Source of the DNA: an uncultured Selenomonadales bacterium
GTDB lineage: Bacteria > Bacillota > Negativicutes > Selenomonadales > Selenomonadaceae
DNA length: 59,633 nt
Direction of reading: 5' to 3'
NCBI GenBank assembly: GCA_937877655.1
Contig: CALFJC010000083.1
Span: 1 to 59,633, forward strand
Positions 14,696-23,177 of this stretch are shown piece by piece (the stretch's first letter is position 1; every line of letters begins with the position of its first letter). Under the pieces are notes generated by a model that made no database searches, was not told where the DNA came from, and was given only the letters and a program-made list of their open reading frames with translations. The translations under genes were made by a program, and so were the position numbers.

Positions 14696-17127
14696 GTCGA
14701 CTCCTCCTTAAATTCATCGGCAATGCTTTTGTAAATGAATTTGCTTGCCAACATTTTGTTGTATTTCGGATAGTTGAGATATTTATCGAAAACTTCTCTG
14801 CGTTTTGCGGCTTTATAATCGTCGCCTTTGATAAAAACTCTTTGCATAAGTGCAGAAATGCCTTCAAAATCTTTTCCGTCGACAAGATAAGAGACTTTTA
14901 AAATTTCGTTGCCAAGCTCATTAAATTTTTGCTCCTTGCGAGTCAAATAAATCATGGGTTTATCAACATATTGGTATTCGGCAATAAAAGAGCCGCTGTC
15001 ATGGATCATGCCGTCGCTCGTGGCAAATATTTCTTGATAATAAGCTCCCGTATAAACCTGCGCGTTGGGAAGATCGTTCCATTTCTGCAGATATTCATTG
15101 AAAGCCTCGATTGAAGGAAAAACTCCCCGCTCAACTGCTCTAAAGAGCAAATTCGGATGCGGCTTGACTACCCAAGAAGTTTCGGGATGCGCTTTGGCAA
15201 ATTCATACATGAATTGATAATTCCATTGGAAAGTTGAGTAAATAACATTTATCCCCGTTATGGAATGATGCGGAGCCCAAATGATTTTCTTCGCGTCGGG
15301 ACGAGTCATTTTCCAATTAAATTGAAACTCCTCGCCTTTCTTGAAGAAAATATCCAATTTCGGATAGCCGCTGTAATATCCTCGCGGCATTCCGAGTCGG
15401 TTCATTTTTTTGTAAATCTTAAGGTTAATGGTTGACTGAAAAAAGGTTTTGCAGGCGACATGGAAAATAAAATTGTTGTAAAAATCATTTGCGTGAGTCG
15501 AAATTCCGGTAGCATAGGGAATATATTCTATCAGAGTTCTTGCAGTTATATTTAAAGGACGAAGTGAATTCGGAAAAACTTGAAAATAAATTGTCAAGAA
15601 GATAAGTACATCCTGCTCCGGAACTTTTGCATCTATTCCCTCCAAAGGAACGACATTTAAATTTCGCGATTTAAATTTTTCCACGCCTTGCCAAAAATCT
15701 TTTATTATGAGTTTATTGCTGGAGCGGTTGACTCTCAAGAAATTAAAAATTGTAACCTCAAATCTCTCGTCATTTGCAAAGTAATTATAAAGATCATCGC
15801 CGCACCATACCGAAGTATCGTACAGCAAGAAAGCGACTTTAATTTTATTTTTTCGGCGAATCCTCCGTGCGGAAGCTTTAAAAACACATTCCATAAAATC
15901 GTTGTAATCATTTTTGGGCACGATATATGACAGCTGATGGAAGTACTCATAAGTCATGTAACAGAAATTTTCCAAAGGAATAAGGTTTCTTTTGAAGAGA
16001 CGGAAGGCAAGCAAGCTGTTCGTAATTAAAGTGCCTTTTAAATTTAAATGCGTCATGTCGCTGAAAACATTGTAATTGAAACGTTCAAACATGTTGACGC
16101 ACGTAAAATCGTAACTTTCTTCAAGCTGATGAATTTTTTCTCGGAAACTGTCCAAAAGTTCTTTGTCGTAATTTTTCCTTGCGAGCGGCGCGAAAGGAAA
16201 AACTACGCCGACAGGTTTTGCGCCGTTATCGAGACAAAGTTGAATATAATCCTTGAGAATTTGAAGATTTTTTTCCTCTGCGTCGCCGGACAAAGTTGTT
16301 TCAATTTCCCAATCAACTGCCGCCTTCATTGAGAAATTGGAGTTGTTCGCCGCCTTTAGCGCATTTAAATTTAAATCTGCCTGCGCGGAAGTTGTCGCCA
16401 GAAAATTATTTTTAACGTCGTCCGTGAGTAAATTTTTCAACATACGATCGTTATCATTTTCGGCGTCGGGATTCAGCGCGAAAAGATATTGAAGATTTTT
16501 TGTACAGCGAGAAAAATCTTTCGCGTTGTCGTAACGAAAAGAATCGGGCGCGAGTCCGATTAATACAAATTTGATTGTGCCGGGCGCGACGTGTTCAAAA
16601 ATATGTTTTGCCGTCAGATAACTCTGCCGCAAATCTTGAGCGGAGTCGGCAAGATTTACTCCGCCGCGTGCGTCGGCTTTATCCTTATGAACGCGGGGAA
16701 TATGTTTCAAATTCAGCCCGACCTGCATGTATTCGTTTCCCGTTGCAAAAAAATCTGCGCCGTGCTCCTTAATGTATTGCAAATTTGCAAACCATGTCGG
16801 AGAAATTTGTTTGACGACATCAAAGTTGACAATATTTTTTTCGGCTACGTCGAGCGTCATTAAAAATTTCTTCATCTTGCCAATGTCGCTTGCGTCGTTC
16901 AAAAAGCTGCTTATCAGCCAAACACAATCTTTATATTTTTTTGCTTGCTGATGAATATTCGAGAAAGAATTAATGGGGATTTGTTTGTCGCCGATCGAAA
17001 AAACTTTTTCGTTGCTGTTGTCCATAAATATTGCTTCCAAATTCACGTTGTCGAGTTTCAAATTTTTTATGGCACTTTCCAAAGACTCTTTGTCAAAAGC
17101 GACCGGCACGACATTTATTTTTTCCAC
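14692..17127 (-). CDS. Large TagF-like polymer glycerophosphotransferase, paralogue B
   Basis: 811 residues. The C-terminal half (about 440-800) has features of CDP-glycerol glycerophosphotransferases: IIWAPHHS, VVKPHPN, and DGMIHDSGSFIAEYQYVDKP. The N-terminal half (1-420) is a separate domain with blocks such as FFATGNEYMQVGLNL and FVLIGLAPDSFRYDN that I cannot assign. Those could be a second transferase or a polymer-handling domain. It has no membrane helix, so it is cytosolic or peripheral. Its neighbour at 17234-19660 is a clear paralogue over the full length. It has its own promoter-hairpin module at 17156-17203. Confidence 0.8.
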   Translation of the reverse strand: MEKINVVPVAFDKESLESAIKNLKLDNVNLEAIFMDNSNEKVFSIGDKQIPINSFSNIHQQAKKYKDCVWLISSFLNDASDIGKMKKFLMTLDVAEKNIVNFDVVKQISPTWFANLQYIKEHGADFFATGNEYMQVGLNLKHIPRVHKDKADARGGVNLADSAQDLRQSYLTAKHIFEHVAPGTIKFVLIGLAPDSFRYDNAKDFSRCTKNLQYLFALNPDAENDNDRMLKNLLTDDVKNNFLATTSAQADLNLNALKAANNSNFSMKAAVDWEIETTLSGDAEEKNLQILKDYIQLCLDNGAKPVGVVFPFAPLARKNYDKELLDSFREKIHQLEESYDFTCVNMFERFNYNVFSDMTHLNLKGTLITNSLLAFRLFKRNLIPLENFCYMTYEYFHQLSYIVPKNDYNDFMECVFKASARRIRRKNKIKVAFLLYDTSVWCGDDLYNYFANDERFEVTIFNFLRVNRSSNKLIIKDFWQGVEKFKSRNLNVVPLEGIDAKVPEQDVLIFLTIYFQVFPNSLRPLNITARTLIEYIPYATGISTHANDFYNNFIFHVACKTFFQSTINLKIYKKMNRLGMPRGYYSGYPKLDIFFKKGEEFQFNWKMTRPDAKKIIWAPHHSITGINVIYSTFQWNYQFMYEFAKAHPETSWVVKPHPNLLFRAVERGVFPSIEAFNEYLQKWNDLPNAQVYTGAYYQEIFATSDGMIHDSGSFIAEYQYVDKPMIYLTRKEQKFNELGNEILKVSYLVDGKDFEGISALMQRVFIKGDDYKAAKRREVFDKYLNYPKYNKMLASKFIYKSIADEFKEEST

Positions 17128-17155
17128 GACATCACCTCCAAAAATTACAAAAAAA

Positions 17156-17203
17156 TTCGCCTCAATCGGGCGAAAGTATATCAGATCAAAAAATTTTTTT
17201 CAA
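17156..17203 (-). promoter_or_regulatory. Promoter with immediate leader hairpin, module 1
   Basis: Minus strand TTGAAA (17203-17198), 17-base spacer ending GATCTGA, TATACT (17180-17175), then at once TTCGCC-CGATTGA-GGCGAA and a run of eight T. The start point would fall inside the hairpin. The module reads towards the 811-residue TagF-like gene, whose ATG is 30 bases further. The same layout occurs at 19681-19728 and 19810-19856. Confidence 0.65.
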
Positions 17204-17233
17204 TAATTAATCGGCACTCGACGGAACAAACAA

Positions 17234-19660
17234 TTATTCCTTACGCAACTCGTCGGAAATATTTTTGTAAATGAAATCGCTCGCCAACATGCCCGTATAT
17301 TCGGTGTAGTAAAGATATTTTTGGAAAACTTTTTTGCGCTCGGCGGCTTTGAAGTCGTTGCCTTCGATAAAAACTTCCTGCATTGTCGCGGCGACCGCCT
17401 CCAAATCTTGTCCGTCGACAAGGTAAGACGCCTTCAAAATTTCGTTGCCCAACTCGTTGAACTTTTGCATGTCAAGGTTCAAATAAATCATCGGCTTGTT
17501 CACATATTGATACTCCGCGATAAACGAACTGCAATCGTGAATCATGCCGTCCGAAGTGGCGAAAATATCTTGGTAATAAGCTCCCGTGTGAACTTTTGCA
17601 TTCGGCAAATCTTCCCATTGTTGAAGATATTCTTTGAACGCCTCAACCGACGGGAAAATATTTTCTTTGACCGCCGAGAAAAACAAATTCGGATGCGGCT
17701 TGACAACCCAAGAAGTTTCGGGATGAGACTTAGCAAATTCATACATAAATTTGTAGTTGTATTGAAAAGTTGCAATGTTGACGCCGCCGCTTATCGTCCA
17801 ATGCGGAGCCCAAATAATTCTCTTCGCCTTCGGACGCATCATTTTCCAACCAAAACGAAATTGCGAATCGTGCTTAAAGAAAATGTCCATCTTCGGGTAG
17901 CCGCTGAGTATGGCGTAGGGAGCTCCGATATTGCATTTCTTTTCGTAAGTCTTGAGATCAACCGTCGCCGCAAAAAATGCCTTCCAACAAACATGAAAAA
18001 TTTCGTAGTTGTAAAGATTGAAATTCGCAATGCTGATTGCGTAAGGAAGATAAATCTCCAAAGTTTTCGCGGTTATTTTTTCTGTGCCGACAACCTCCGG
18101 CAAAACTCCCAAGTAAGGCGTCATGAAAATCAGAATGTCTTGGGGCGGAAAATCGAAATCGGGCTTGTCAATCGCGACAACATTTAAGCCGCGTGATTTA
18201 AATTGTTCGACGCCGTGCCAAAAATCTTTTTGAATAAGTTCTTCATCGGGTTTATCCTTCCGCAGACAAAGAAAAATTGTGGTTTCAAATCTTTTGTCCC
18301 GCGCAAAAATTTTGTACAGCTCATCACCGCACCAAATTGAAGCGTCGTAAGTCACGAAGCCGATTTTAACTTTGTCTTTATGCCGAATCATTTTCGCCGC
18401 AGTATTAAAAACATTTTTCATCAGATCGTTGTATTCGCCCTTAGCCACCGTCCAAGACAAATGATTAAAATAAGTGTAAGGCATTTCGCAAAAAGTTTCT
18501 GTCGGCAAAAGTTTTTTTCTGTAGAGTTTCAAAGAGATCAGAGAATTTACGAACATGGCTCCCTTTGAATTCAAATGCGTCATGTCGTAAAAAGAATCGT
18601 AACTCAAATGATCATACCAATCGACGCAAAAGAAATCATGACTTTTCTCCAGCTTGCGAAGTTCCTCGCGTAAACTGCCGAGAATTTTTTTGTCGTAAAT
18701 TTTTCTGACGTTCGGCGCGAAGGGAAAAATTATCGCGACAGGTTTTGCGCCGTTGGCAAGACACAGCTCGATATAATCTTTCAAAATCTGAATATTTTTT
18801 TCAACCGCGTCCGTCGAAGGATATTTTATGTTCCCGTCCCATTCAATAATTGCCTGCGCGGAAAGACCGGGATTTTGCGCATCCTTTATCGCGTCGAAAT
18901 TCAAATCTGCCCGCGCGGAGGTTGTCGCCAAAAAATTATTTTTAACGTCGTCGACAAGTAAATCTTTCAGCACAAGATCATTATCGTTTTCAACGTCGGA
19001 GTTAAGCGCGAAAAGGTATTGAAGATTTTTTGTGCAGAAAGGAAAATCCTTCGCGTTGTCGTAGCGAAGAGCATTGGGCGCGAGCCCGATAAGGACAAAT
19101 TTAATTGAGCCGGGCTTGACGTGTTCAAAAACATTTTTCGCAGTCAAATAACTTTGTTGCAAATCCTGCCCGACATCGGCAAGAATCACGCCGCCGCGTG
19201 CAACATTTTTATCCGCATGAACGCGGGGAATATATTTCAGATTCAAACCGACTTGCGTATATTCGTTGCCCGTCACAAAAAAATCCGCGCCGTGCTCCGA
19301 AATGTATTTTAAATTCGCAAGCCACGTCGAAGAAATTTGCTCGGCAACTTCAAAGTTAATGATTTTATTGCCGGGCACTCCGATTGTCGTTAAAAAATTT
19401 CTCATCTTGCCGACTTCGCTCGCGCCCTTCGCACTGCCGCCTATCAGCCAAAAAAATTTTTTGAATTCATTTACCCGCTTATTCATGGTCGAATAAGAAA
19501 CCAACGGAACTTCTTTATCGTCAATCTTGAAAAATTTATCGTCGGGAGCAAGATCCGCAAATATTGCTCCCAAATTTATGTTGTCGAGCTTTAAATTTTT
19601 TATGACGTTATCCAAAAGTCCTCTGCTCAATATGACAAGTACGACATCTGTTTTCTCCAC
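17234..19660 (-). CDS. Large TagF-like polymer glycerophosphotransferase, paralogue A
   Basis: 808 residues, colinear with the protein at 14692-17127 and sharing long identical blocks (for example FVLIGLAPNALRYDNAKDF against FVLIGLAPDSFRYDNAKDF; ETSWVVKPHPN; DIFATSDGMIHD). The C-terminal TagF-like catalytic half has IIWAPHWT, VKPHPN and DGMIHDCSSFIAEYQYVNKP. The N-terminal half is the same unassigned domain. The pair arose by duplication and has diverged, so the two may add different units or act on different acceptors. Two promoter-hairpin modules in tandem precede it. Confidence 0.8.
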   Translation of the reverse strand: MEKTDVVLVILSRGLLDNVIKNLKLDNINLGAIFADLAPDDKFFKIDDKEVPLVSYSTMNKRVNEFKKFFWLIGGSAKGASEVGKMRNFLTTIGVPGNKIINFEVAEQISSTWLANLKYISEHGADFFVTGNEYTQVGLNLKYIPRVHADKNVARGGVILADVGQDLQQSYLTAKNVFEHVKPGSIKFVLIGLAPNALRYDNAKDFPFCTKNLQYLFALNSDVENDNDLVLKDLLVDDVKNNFLATTSARADLNFDAIKDAQNPGLSAQAIIEWDGNIKYPSTDAVEKNIQILKDYIELCLANGAKPVAIIFPFAPNVRKIYDKKILGSLREELRKLEKSHDFFCVDWYDHLSYDSFYDMTHLNSKGAMFVNSLISLKLYRKKLLPTETFCEMPYTYFNHLSWTVAKGEYNDLMKNVFNTAAKMIRHKDKVKIGFVTYDASIWCGDELYKIFARDKRFETTIFLCLRKDKPDEELIQKDFWHGVEQFKSRGLNVVAIDKPDFDFPPQDILIFMTPYLGVLPEVVGTEKITAKTLEIYLPYAISIANFNLYNYEIFHVCWKAFFAATVDLKTYEKKCNIGAPYAILSGYPKMDIFFKHDSQFRFGWKMMRPKAKRIIWAPHWTISGGVNIATFQYNYKFMYEFAKSHPETSWVVKPHPNLFFSAVKENIFPSVEAFKEYLQQWEDLPNAKVHTGAYYQDIFATSDGMIHDCSSFIAEYQYVNKPMIYLNLDMQKFNELGNEILKASYLVDGQDLEAVAATMQEVFIEGNDFKAAERKKVFQKYLYYTEYTGMLASDFIYKNISDELRKE

Positions 19661-19680
19661 AGAACCGCCTCCAAAAAAAA

Positions 19681-19728
19681 ATTAATCAGGTCGATTAAAA
19701 GTATATCTGATCGAAAGCTTCCGATCAA
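19681..19728 (-). promoter_or_regulatory. Promoter with immediate leader hairpin, module 2
   Basis: Minus strand TTGATC (19728-19723), 17-base spacer ending CGATCAGA, TATACT (19705-19700), then TTAATC-GACCT-GATTAA and a T run of nine, followed by GGAGGCGG and the start of the 808-residue gene. The hairpin arms differ in sequence from modules 1 and 3 while pairing is kept, which points to selection on structure. Confidence 0.65.
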
Positions 19729-19809
19729 GAATTAATTTCTTGTCAAAAGTCACGGCGTCGAAGTCTGCGCAAATAATTTAACCGGTGTTGAAAATTTTTA
19801 CAAAAAAAA

Positions 19810-19856
19810 TTCGCCCGTAACGGCGAAAGTATATCTGATCGGAAGAAACTTTTCAA
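19810..19856 (-). promoter_or_regulatory. Promoter with immediate leader hairpin, module 3
   Basis: Minus strand TTGAAA (19856-19851), 17-base spacer ending CGATCAGA, TATACT (19833-19828), then TTCGCC-GTTACG-GGCGAA and a T run of eight. It lies just after the stop of the gene at 19860-20885 and upstream of module 2, so the 808-residue gene has two such promoters in tandem. Confidence 0.6.
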
Positions 19857-19859
19857 GAA

Positions 19860-20885
19860 TTATTCGGGCAGGCGGTCGAGCAGTTTTAAACTTGTGCCGT
19901 CCATGAAAATTATTTCGTTAATCTCAATGCGAATATCTTTTTTCCGCAAGCCGTGTTTCATTGCGTCGGAATCTGCGCGGATAAAAGGATTCAAAGTTTT
20001 CGTCACGTCGAAAGTTTGAATTCCCTGCGCCGCGTCAATCATGTCGATAGCAAACGGCGTGAAATTTTCTTTTCCGTCCTTGCCGAGAAGAACAATGTTG
20101 CCGACAACTTTTTCAAGCGGTTTTTCGGAATAAACGTCGGCTTTCAAGGTAATGTCCAAAGTTTTTGAAAAACCGTACTCGTCGCCGTCCGAACCTTTCA
20201 AGGTAAAACTTTTGACTTTAAAAGTTTCGTCCATCTTGCGGCTTATCGGCAAGTTCAAAGAGTTGAGTTTTATCTTCAACGCCCGACAATAGCCGTTGTA
20301 ATAATCTTCAAAACCCCTCGCGTTCACGACGCGCCAATTAATTTCTTCGGCGGGCTCAAGTTCAAGGACAACTTCAAAAGAAAATTTCATCTGCGCGTTG
20401 TAGAAAATCACGGACGAAGTCATCACGTTGCCGACGAGATGCGGCATTGTAAAACTTTTTATTTCGCAGGAAGTCAATCCCGATTTTATAAAAAATTTTT
20501 GTGCGTCGCCGGGATTGTCGGGAAAAATAATTTTGCCCGTCGAAATGTATTCGTCAAGAGCCGTCCGCGCAGAATTTATGAAGTCGGGCTTAAGAAAATT
20601 TTCGTAGCGATTTTGAATTTCGTCCATTGAATAAGCCGTCGGAGCAAGCGTGTCATTAATCTGCGCGGTCAAAATTTCTTCGGCGGCAACTTCGATAATT
20701 TTATCTGTGTCGACATATTTTTTAAAGGTTGCAAGGTCATGTTTTTCGAGAGCCTCACGGGCGGCGCGGAGCGAGTGAATCGGTTTGTTGTCGAGCTTCT
20801 GAAGGTTTTTATAAGCTCCGATTCCCAAAACTCCGCCAATAATCAAAAGGACGGCAATCGCCGCCAAAAATTTTTTATTTCCCAT
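19860..20885 (-). CDS. Membrane-anchored protein of unknown function
   Basis: 341 residues from the ATG at 20885. A TTG two codons earlier is possible. One N-terminal membrane helix (about 6-26) is followed by an extracytoplasmic region with an N-terminal helical part (SLRAAREALEKHDLATFKKYVD) that recalls DUF2939-type proteins, then beta-rich sequence. The upstream heptamer array at 20883-20925 supplies the sequence just before the start. It follows trmD on the same strand, so it may be co-transcribed. The function is unknown. Confidence 0.6.
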   Translation of the reverse strand: MGNKKFLAAIAVLLIIGGVLGIGAYKNLQKLDNKPIHSLRAAREALEKHDLATFKKYVDTDKIIEVAAEEILTAQINDTLAPTAYSMDEIQNRYENFLKPDFINSARTALDEYISTGKIIFPDNPGDAQKFFIKSGLTSCEIKSFTMPHLVGNVMTSSVIFYNAQMKFSFEVVLELEPAEEINWRVVNARGFEDYYNGYCRALKIKLNSLNLPISRKMDETFKVKSFTLKGSDGDEYGFSKTLDITLKADVYSEKPLEKVVGNIVLLGKDGKENFTPFAIDMIDAAQGIQTFDVTKTLNPFIRADSDAMKHGLRKKDIRIEINEIIFMDGTSLKLLDRLPE

Positions 20886-20925
20886 TCCCAATTCCTAATT
20901 CTTAATTCCTAATTCCTAATTAATC
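20883..20925. repeat. AATTAGG/AATTAAG heptamer array at the trmD stop
   Basis: On the minus strand AATTAGG occurs in tandem with one AATTAAG variant and runs into AATTGGGAATGGG, the start of the next gene. The TAG that ends trmD (20918-20916) is part of the first heptamer. No inverted partner is visible here. Confidence 0.75.
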
Positions 20926-21596
20926 AAGTCGGGGCGGCGGGCGCGAGTCAAGTTCAATGCTTGAGTTTCGCGCCATTTTTTTATCTCCGCATGATTGCCC
21001 GACAATAAAACTTCGGGAACAATTTTTCCTTCAAACTCTCGCGGGCGCGTGTATTGCGGATAGCCAAGTTTTCCGTCAAAAAATGAATCCGTCGCAGCCG
21101 ACTCCGCCGACCCCAAAACATTCGGAAGCATTCTTGCCACCGCGTCAACGATAACCATTGCGGGCAATTCGCCGCCCGTCAAAACGTAGTCGCCGATTGA
21201 AATTAATTCGTCCGCCAAATCGTAAATTCTGGCGTCAAAGCCCTCGTAATGTCCGCAGATAAAAATAATTTGATCGAAGACGGCAAGCTCCTTAGCTTTG
21301 TTTTGAGTGAAAACTTCGCCGCCGGGATCCGTGATAATTATTTTGCGCGAAAAATTTTCGTCCGATTTACTCAACACGTCGCGAACGGCACGATAAACGG
21401 GCTCCGGCTTTAAAACCATGCCCGCGCCGCCTCCGAACGGCGAATCGTCAACTTGCTTGTGTTTGTCAAAGGCGAAGTCGCGCAGTTGAGTAAATCTTAT
21501 CTCCAAAATTTTTTTCTCGACGGCGCGCTTGATTATACTTTCGCCAAAAACTCCGCCGAACATTTCGGGAAACAAAGTTATGATGTCAATAAGCAT
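20916..21596 (-). CDS. trmD: tRNA (guanine-N1)-methyltransferase (G37)
   Basis: 226 residues. It methylates G37 of tRNAs to prevent frameshifting. SPOUT-knot motifs are plain: PFGGGAGMVLKPEP, ICGHYEGFDAR, ISIGDYVLTGGELPAMVIVD. The C-terminus ends RRPDLIN, a little shorter than usual, and its last two codons and TAG lie in a heptamer repeat. It is part of the block ffh-rpsP-khpA-ylqD-rimM-trmD read on the minus strand. Confidence 0.97.
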   Translation of the reverse strand: MLIDIITLFPEMFGGVFGESIIKRAVEKKILEIRFTQLRDFAFDKHKQVDDSPFGGGAGMVLKPEPVYRAVRDVLSKSDENFSRKIIITDPGGEVFTQNKAKELAVFDQIIFICGHYEGFDARIYDLADELISIGDYVLTGGELPAMVIVDAVARMLPNVLGSAESAATDSFFDGKLGYPQYTRPREFEGKIVPEVLLSGNHAEIKKWRETQALNLTRARRPDLIN

Positions 21597-21603
21597 TTTT
21601 TTA

Positions 21604-21696
21604 GCTGATAGGTGATAGGTTTTAGGTTTTAGGTTTTTCCTATAACCTATAACCTAACACCTATAACCTGTAACCTATAACCTATAACCTAACCTC
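21604..21696. repeat. AACCTAT/AGGTTTT heptamer hairpin array at the rimM stop
   Basis: About ten units of AACCTAT and variants occupy 21640-21696. They face GGTGATAGGTTTTAGGTTTTAG on the other side of a short loop at about 21636-21642. The last codons of rimM (GAG GTT AGG TTA TAG) are read from the array. It sits inside an operon, between rimM and trmD. Confidence 0.8.
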
Positions 21697-22167
21697 TATT
21701 TTTTTTTCGACAATGTCAATCGACTTTACAACCGACTTCAGCGCAGGGATTAAAATATTTCCGTCAACCTCGAAAACGTCATTGCTGCCCGTCTTCAAAA
21801 CGTTGGTGACGGTTCCGATTTTTTTTGCGCCGTCAAAAATTTCACAGCCGATAATGTCAAACGTATAAAATTCTCCGTCCTCAAGCGGCGCGGCATCTTT
21901 TCTGTCGACCGTCAAAAATTTATTCGTCAAAGCCCGCGCAGATTCGCGGCTGTCAACGCCCGCAAATTTCATGAAAATCTGCCCGTTGATATTCTTGACG
22001 TTTTCGATATGAAAAATTTTCCCGCCGACAGAAATTTTCTCCAAGCCGTCGAAGCGTCCTTCAAAATCAGTAAGCGGAATTATTTTCAATGTGCCGTCAA
22101 GCCCGCGAGCCGCTCCGATTTTCCCGACGATTATTTCTTTAACTTCTGATTGCAATGATTTTGTCAT
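21682..22167 (-). CDS. rimM: 16S rRNA processing protein RimM
   Basis: 161 residues. It assists 30S subunit maturation, binding near S19. The N-terminal beta domain (IIVGKIGAARGLDGTLKIIPLTD) and the PRC-barrel C-terminal domain (YTFDIIGCEIFDG, SNDVFEVDG, ILIPALKSVVKSIDI) are recognisable. The start overlaps ylqD by 29 bases, and the ATG has only a weak, closely spaced ribosome site. The C-terminus stops at KKIEVRL, where a heptamer array provides the last three sense codons and the stop. It is therefore slightly short compared with relatives. Confidence 0.93.
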   Translation of the reverse strand: MTKSLQSEVKEIIVGKIGAARGLDGTLKIIPLTDFEGRFDGLEKISVGGKIFHIENVKNINGQIFMKFAGVDSRESARALTNKFLTVDRKDAAPLEDGEFYTFDIIGCEIFDGAKKIGTVTNVLKTGSNDVFEVDGNILIPALKSVVKSIDIVEKKIEVRL

Positions 22168-22534
22168 CTTCCACCAAAATTTCTACGTTCATCGCTTCGC
22201 GCAGGTTGTCGCCGATTTTCAATTCAACCAGACGTTCCGTCGTGCCCTGAACTATTTCCGCGCCCAATGCCAATTTTTCAAAAGTTTCTTTGCGGTGATG
22301 CGCCTCGTCCAAACGCCCTTGACGCGGAGCCATTTCTCTGCTGAAGAAATTTCTGATCTGCGCTTCGTGTTCGGGACTTTTTTCAATTTCGCGTTGCATG
22401 TCGATATTAATTTGTCTGAGTTCAAGCTCCATTTGCTCGGCAACTTTTACCGCCTCGTCAACGAGACGCGCCCGCAATTTTTCCGTAAGTTTTGCCTTAA
22501 TCGTTACAGGTACCGCCATTTTTATGCTGTTCAT
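22139..22534 (-). CDS. ylqD: YlqD-like protein
   Basis: 131 residues from the ATG at 22534, preceded by GGAGGCAGG. It starts MNSIKMAVPVTIKAKLTE and has a long charged coiled-coil middle (about 15-85), then a short beta tail (GDNLREAMNVEILVEDDKIIAI). Firmicute ylqD genes sit exactly here, between khpA and rimM, which supports the name. The function is unknown. It overlaps rimM by 29 bases. Confidence 0.85.
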   Translation of the reverse strand: MNSIKMAVPVTIKAKLTEKLRARLVDEAVKVAEQMELELRQINIDMQREIEKSPEHEAQIRNFFSREMAPRQGRLDEAHHRKETFEKLALGAEIVQGTTERLVELKIGDNLREAMNVEILVEDDKIIAIRS

Positions 22535-22609
22535 TTTCCTGCCTCCAAAAAATTTTCCGTTACGCATTAAAAAAGCGGCAAGCCGTATCTGCTCACCGCG
22601 CCGACTTTG

Positions 22610-22837
22610 TCATTCGATGTCAACTGAAATTTTTTTCTTTTCGCGTGTTGCGGCGGATTTGACAATGGTACGAATTGCCTTTGCTATTCGCCCTTGTTTG
22701 CCAATAACTCTGCCCATATCATCTTTTGCGACGTGCAGTTTTAAAATCGTGCGATCCTCTTCTTCAATCGCCTCAACCTGCACTTCTTCGGGTTTTTCGA
22801 CAAGTGCTTTTGCCAGCACCGTTACAAGTTCTTGCAT
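22610..22837 (-). CDS. khpA: KH-domain RNA-binding protein KhpA
   Basis: 75 residues. It is a single KH domain with the GxxG loop as GKQG inside MGRVIGKQGRIAKAIRTIV. KhpA binds RNA, often with KhpB, and influences translation and cell division in Firmicutes. It lies between rpsP and ylqD in the usual order. Confidence 0.93.
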   Translation of the reverse strand: MQELVTVLAKALVEKPEEVQVEAIEEEDRTILKLHVAKDDMGRVIGKQGRIAKAIRTIVKSAATREKKKISVDIE

Positions 22838-22868
22838 GATCCTCTACCTCAACTAATTTGTTCGATAA

Positions 22869-23150
22869 TTATTCTGCAGCCTTAGCCGCCTTACGCTCTT
22901 CGTGGATTTTTTTCATGATGCCCTTTTTGCTAAGGAGCGAGCGAACTGTATCGGTCGGCTGTGCGCCGTTTTTGATCCAGCCGATAACTTTTTCCTCGTC
23001 GACATTGACAATGGCGGGGTTTTTGGTCGGGTCGTAATTGCCGACGATTTCAATGAAACGACCGTCACGCGGCGAACGGCTGTCCGCAACGACTATGCGA
23101 TAAAACGGTTGTTTCTTCGCGCCCATTCGATTGAGCCTGATTTTTACCAC
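22869..23150 (-). CDS. rpsP: 30S ribosomal protein S16
   Basis: 93 residues beginning MVKIRLNRMGAKKQPFYRIV with the family block SPRDGRFIEIVGNYDP. The C-terminal tail is rich in Lys, Ala and Glu. It is located between ffh and khpA. The start is preceded by GGTGGTGAGATA, read on the minus strand. Confidence 0.97.
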   Translation of the reverse strand: MVKIRLNRMGAKKQPFYRIVVADSRSPRDGRFIEIVGNYDPTKNPAIVNVDEEKVIGWIKNGAQPTDTVRSLLSKKGIMKKIHEERKAAKAAE

Positions 23151-23177
23151 TATCTCACCACCTTTCGGGTGTTCGAT

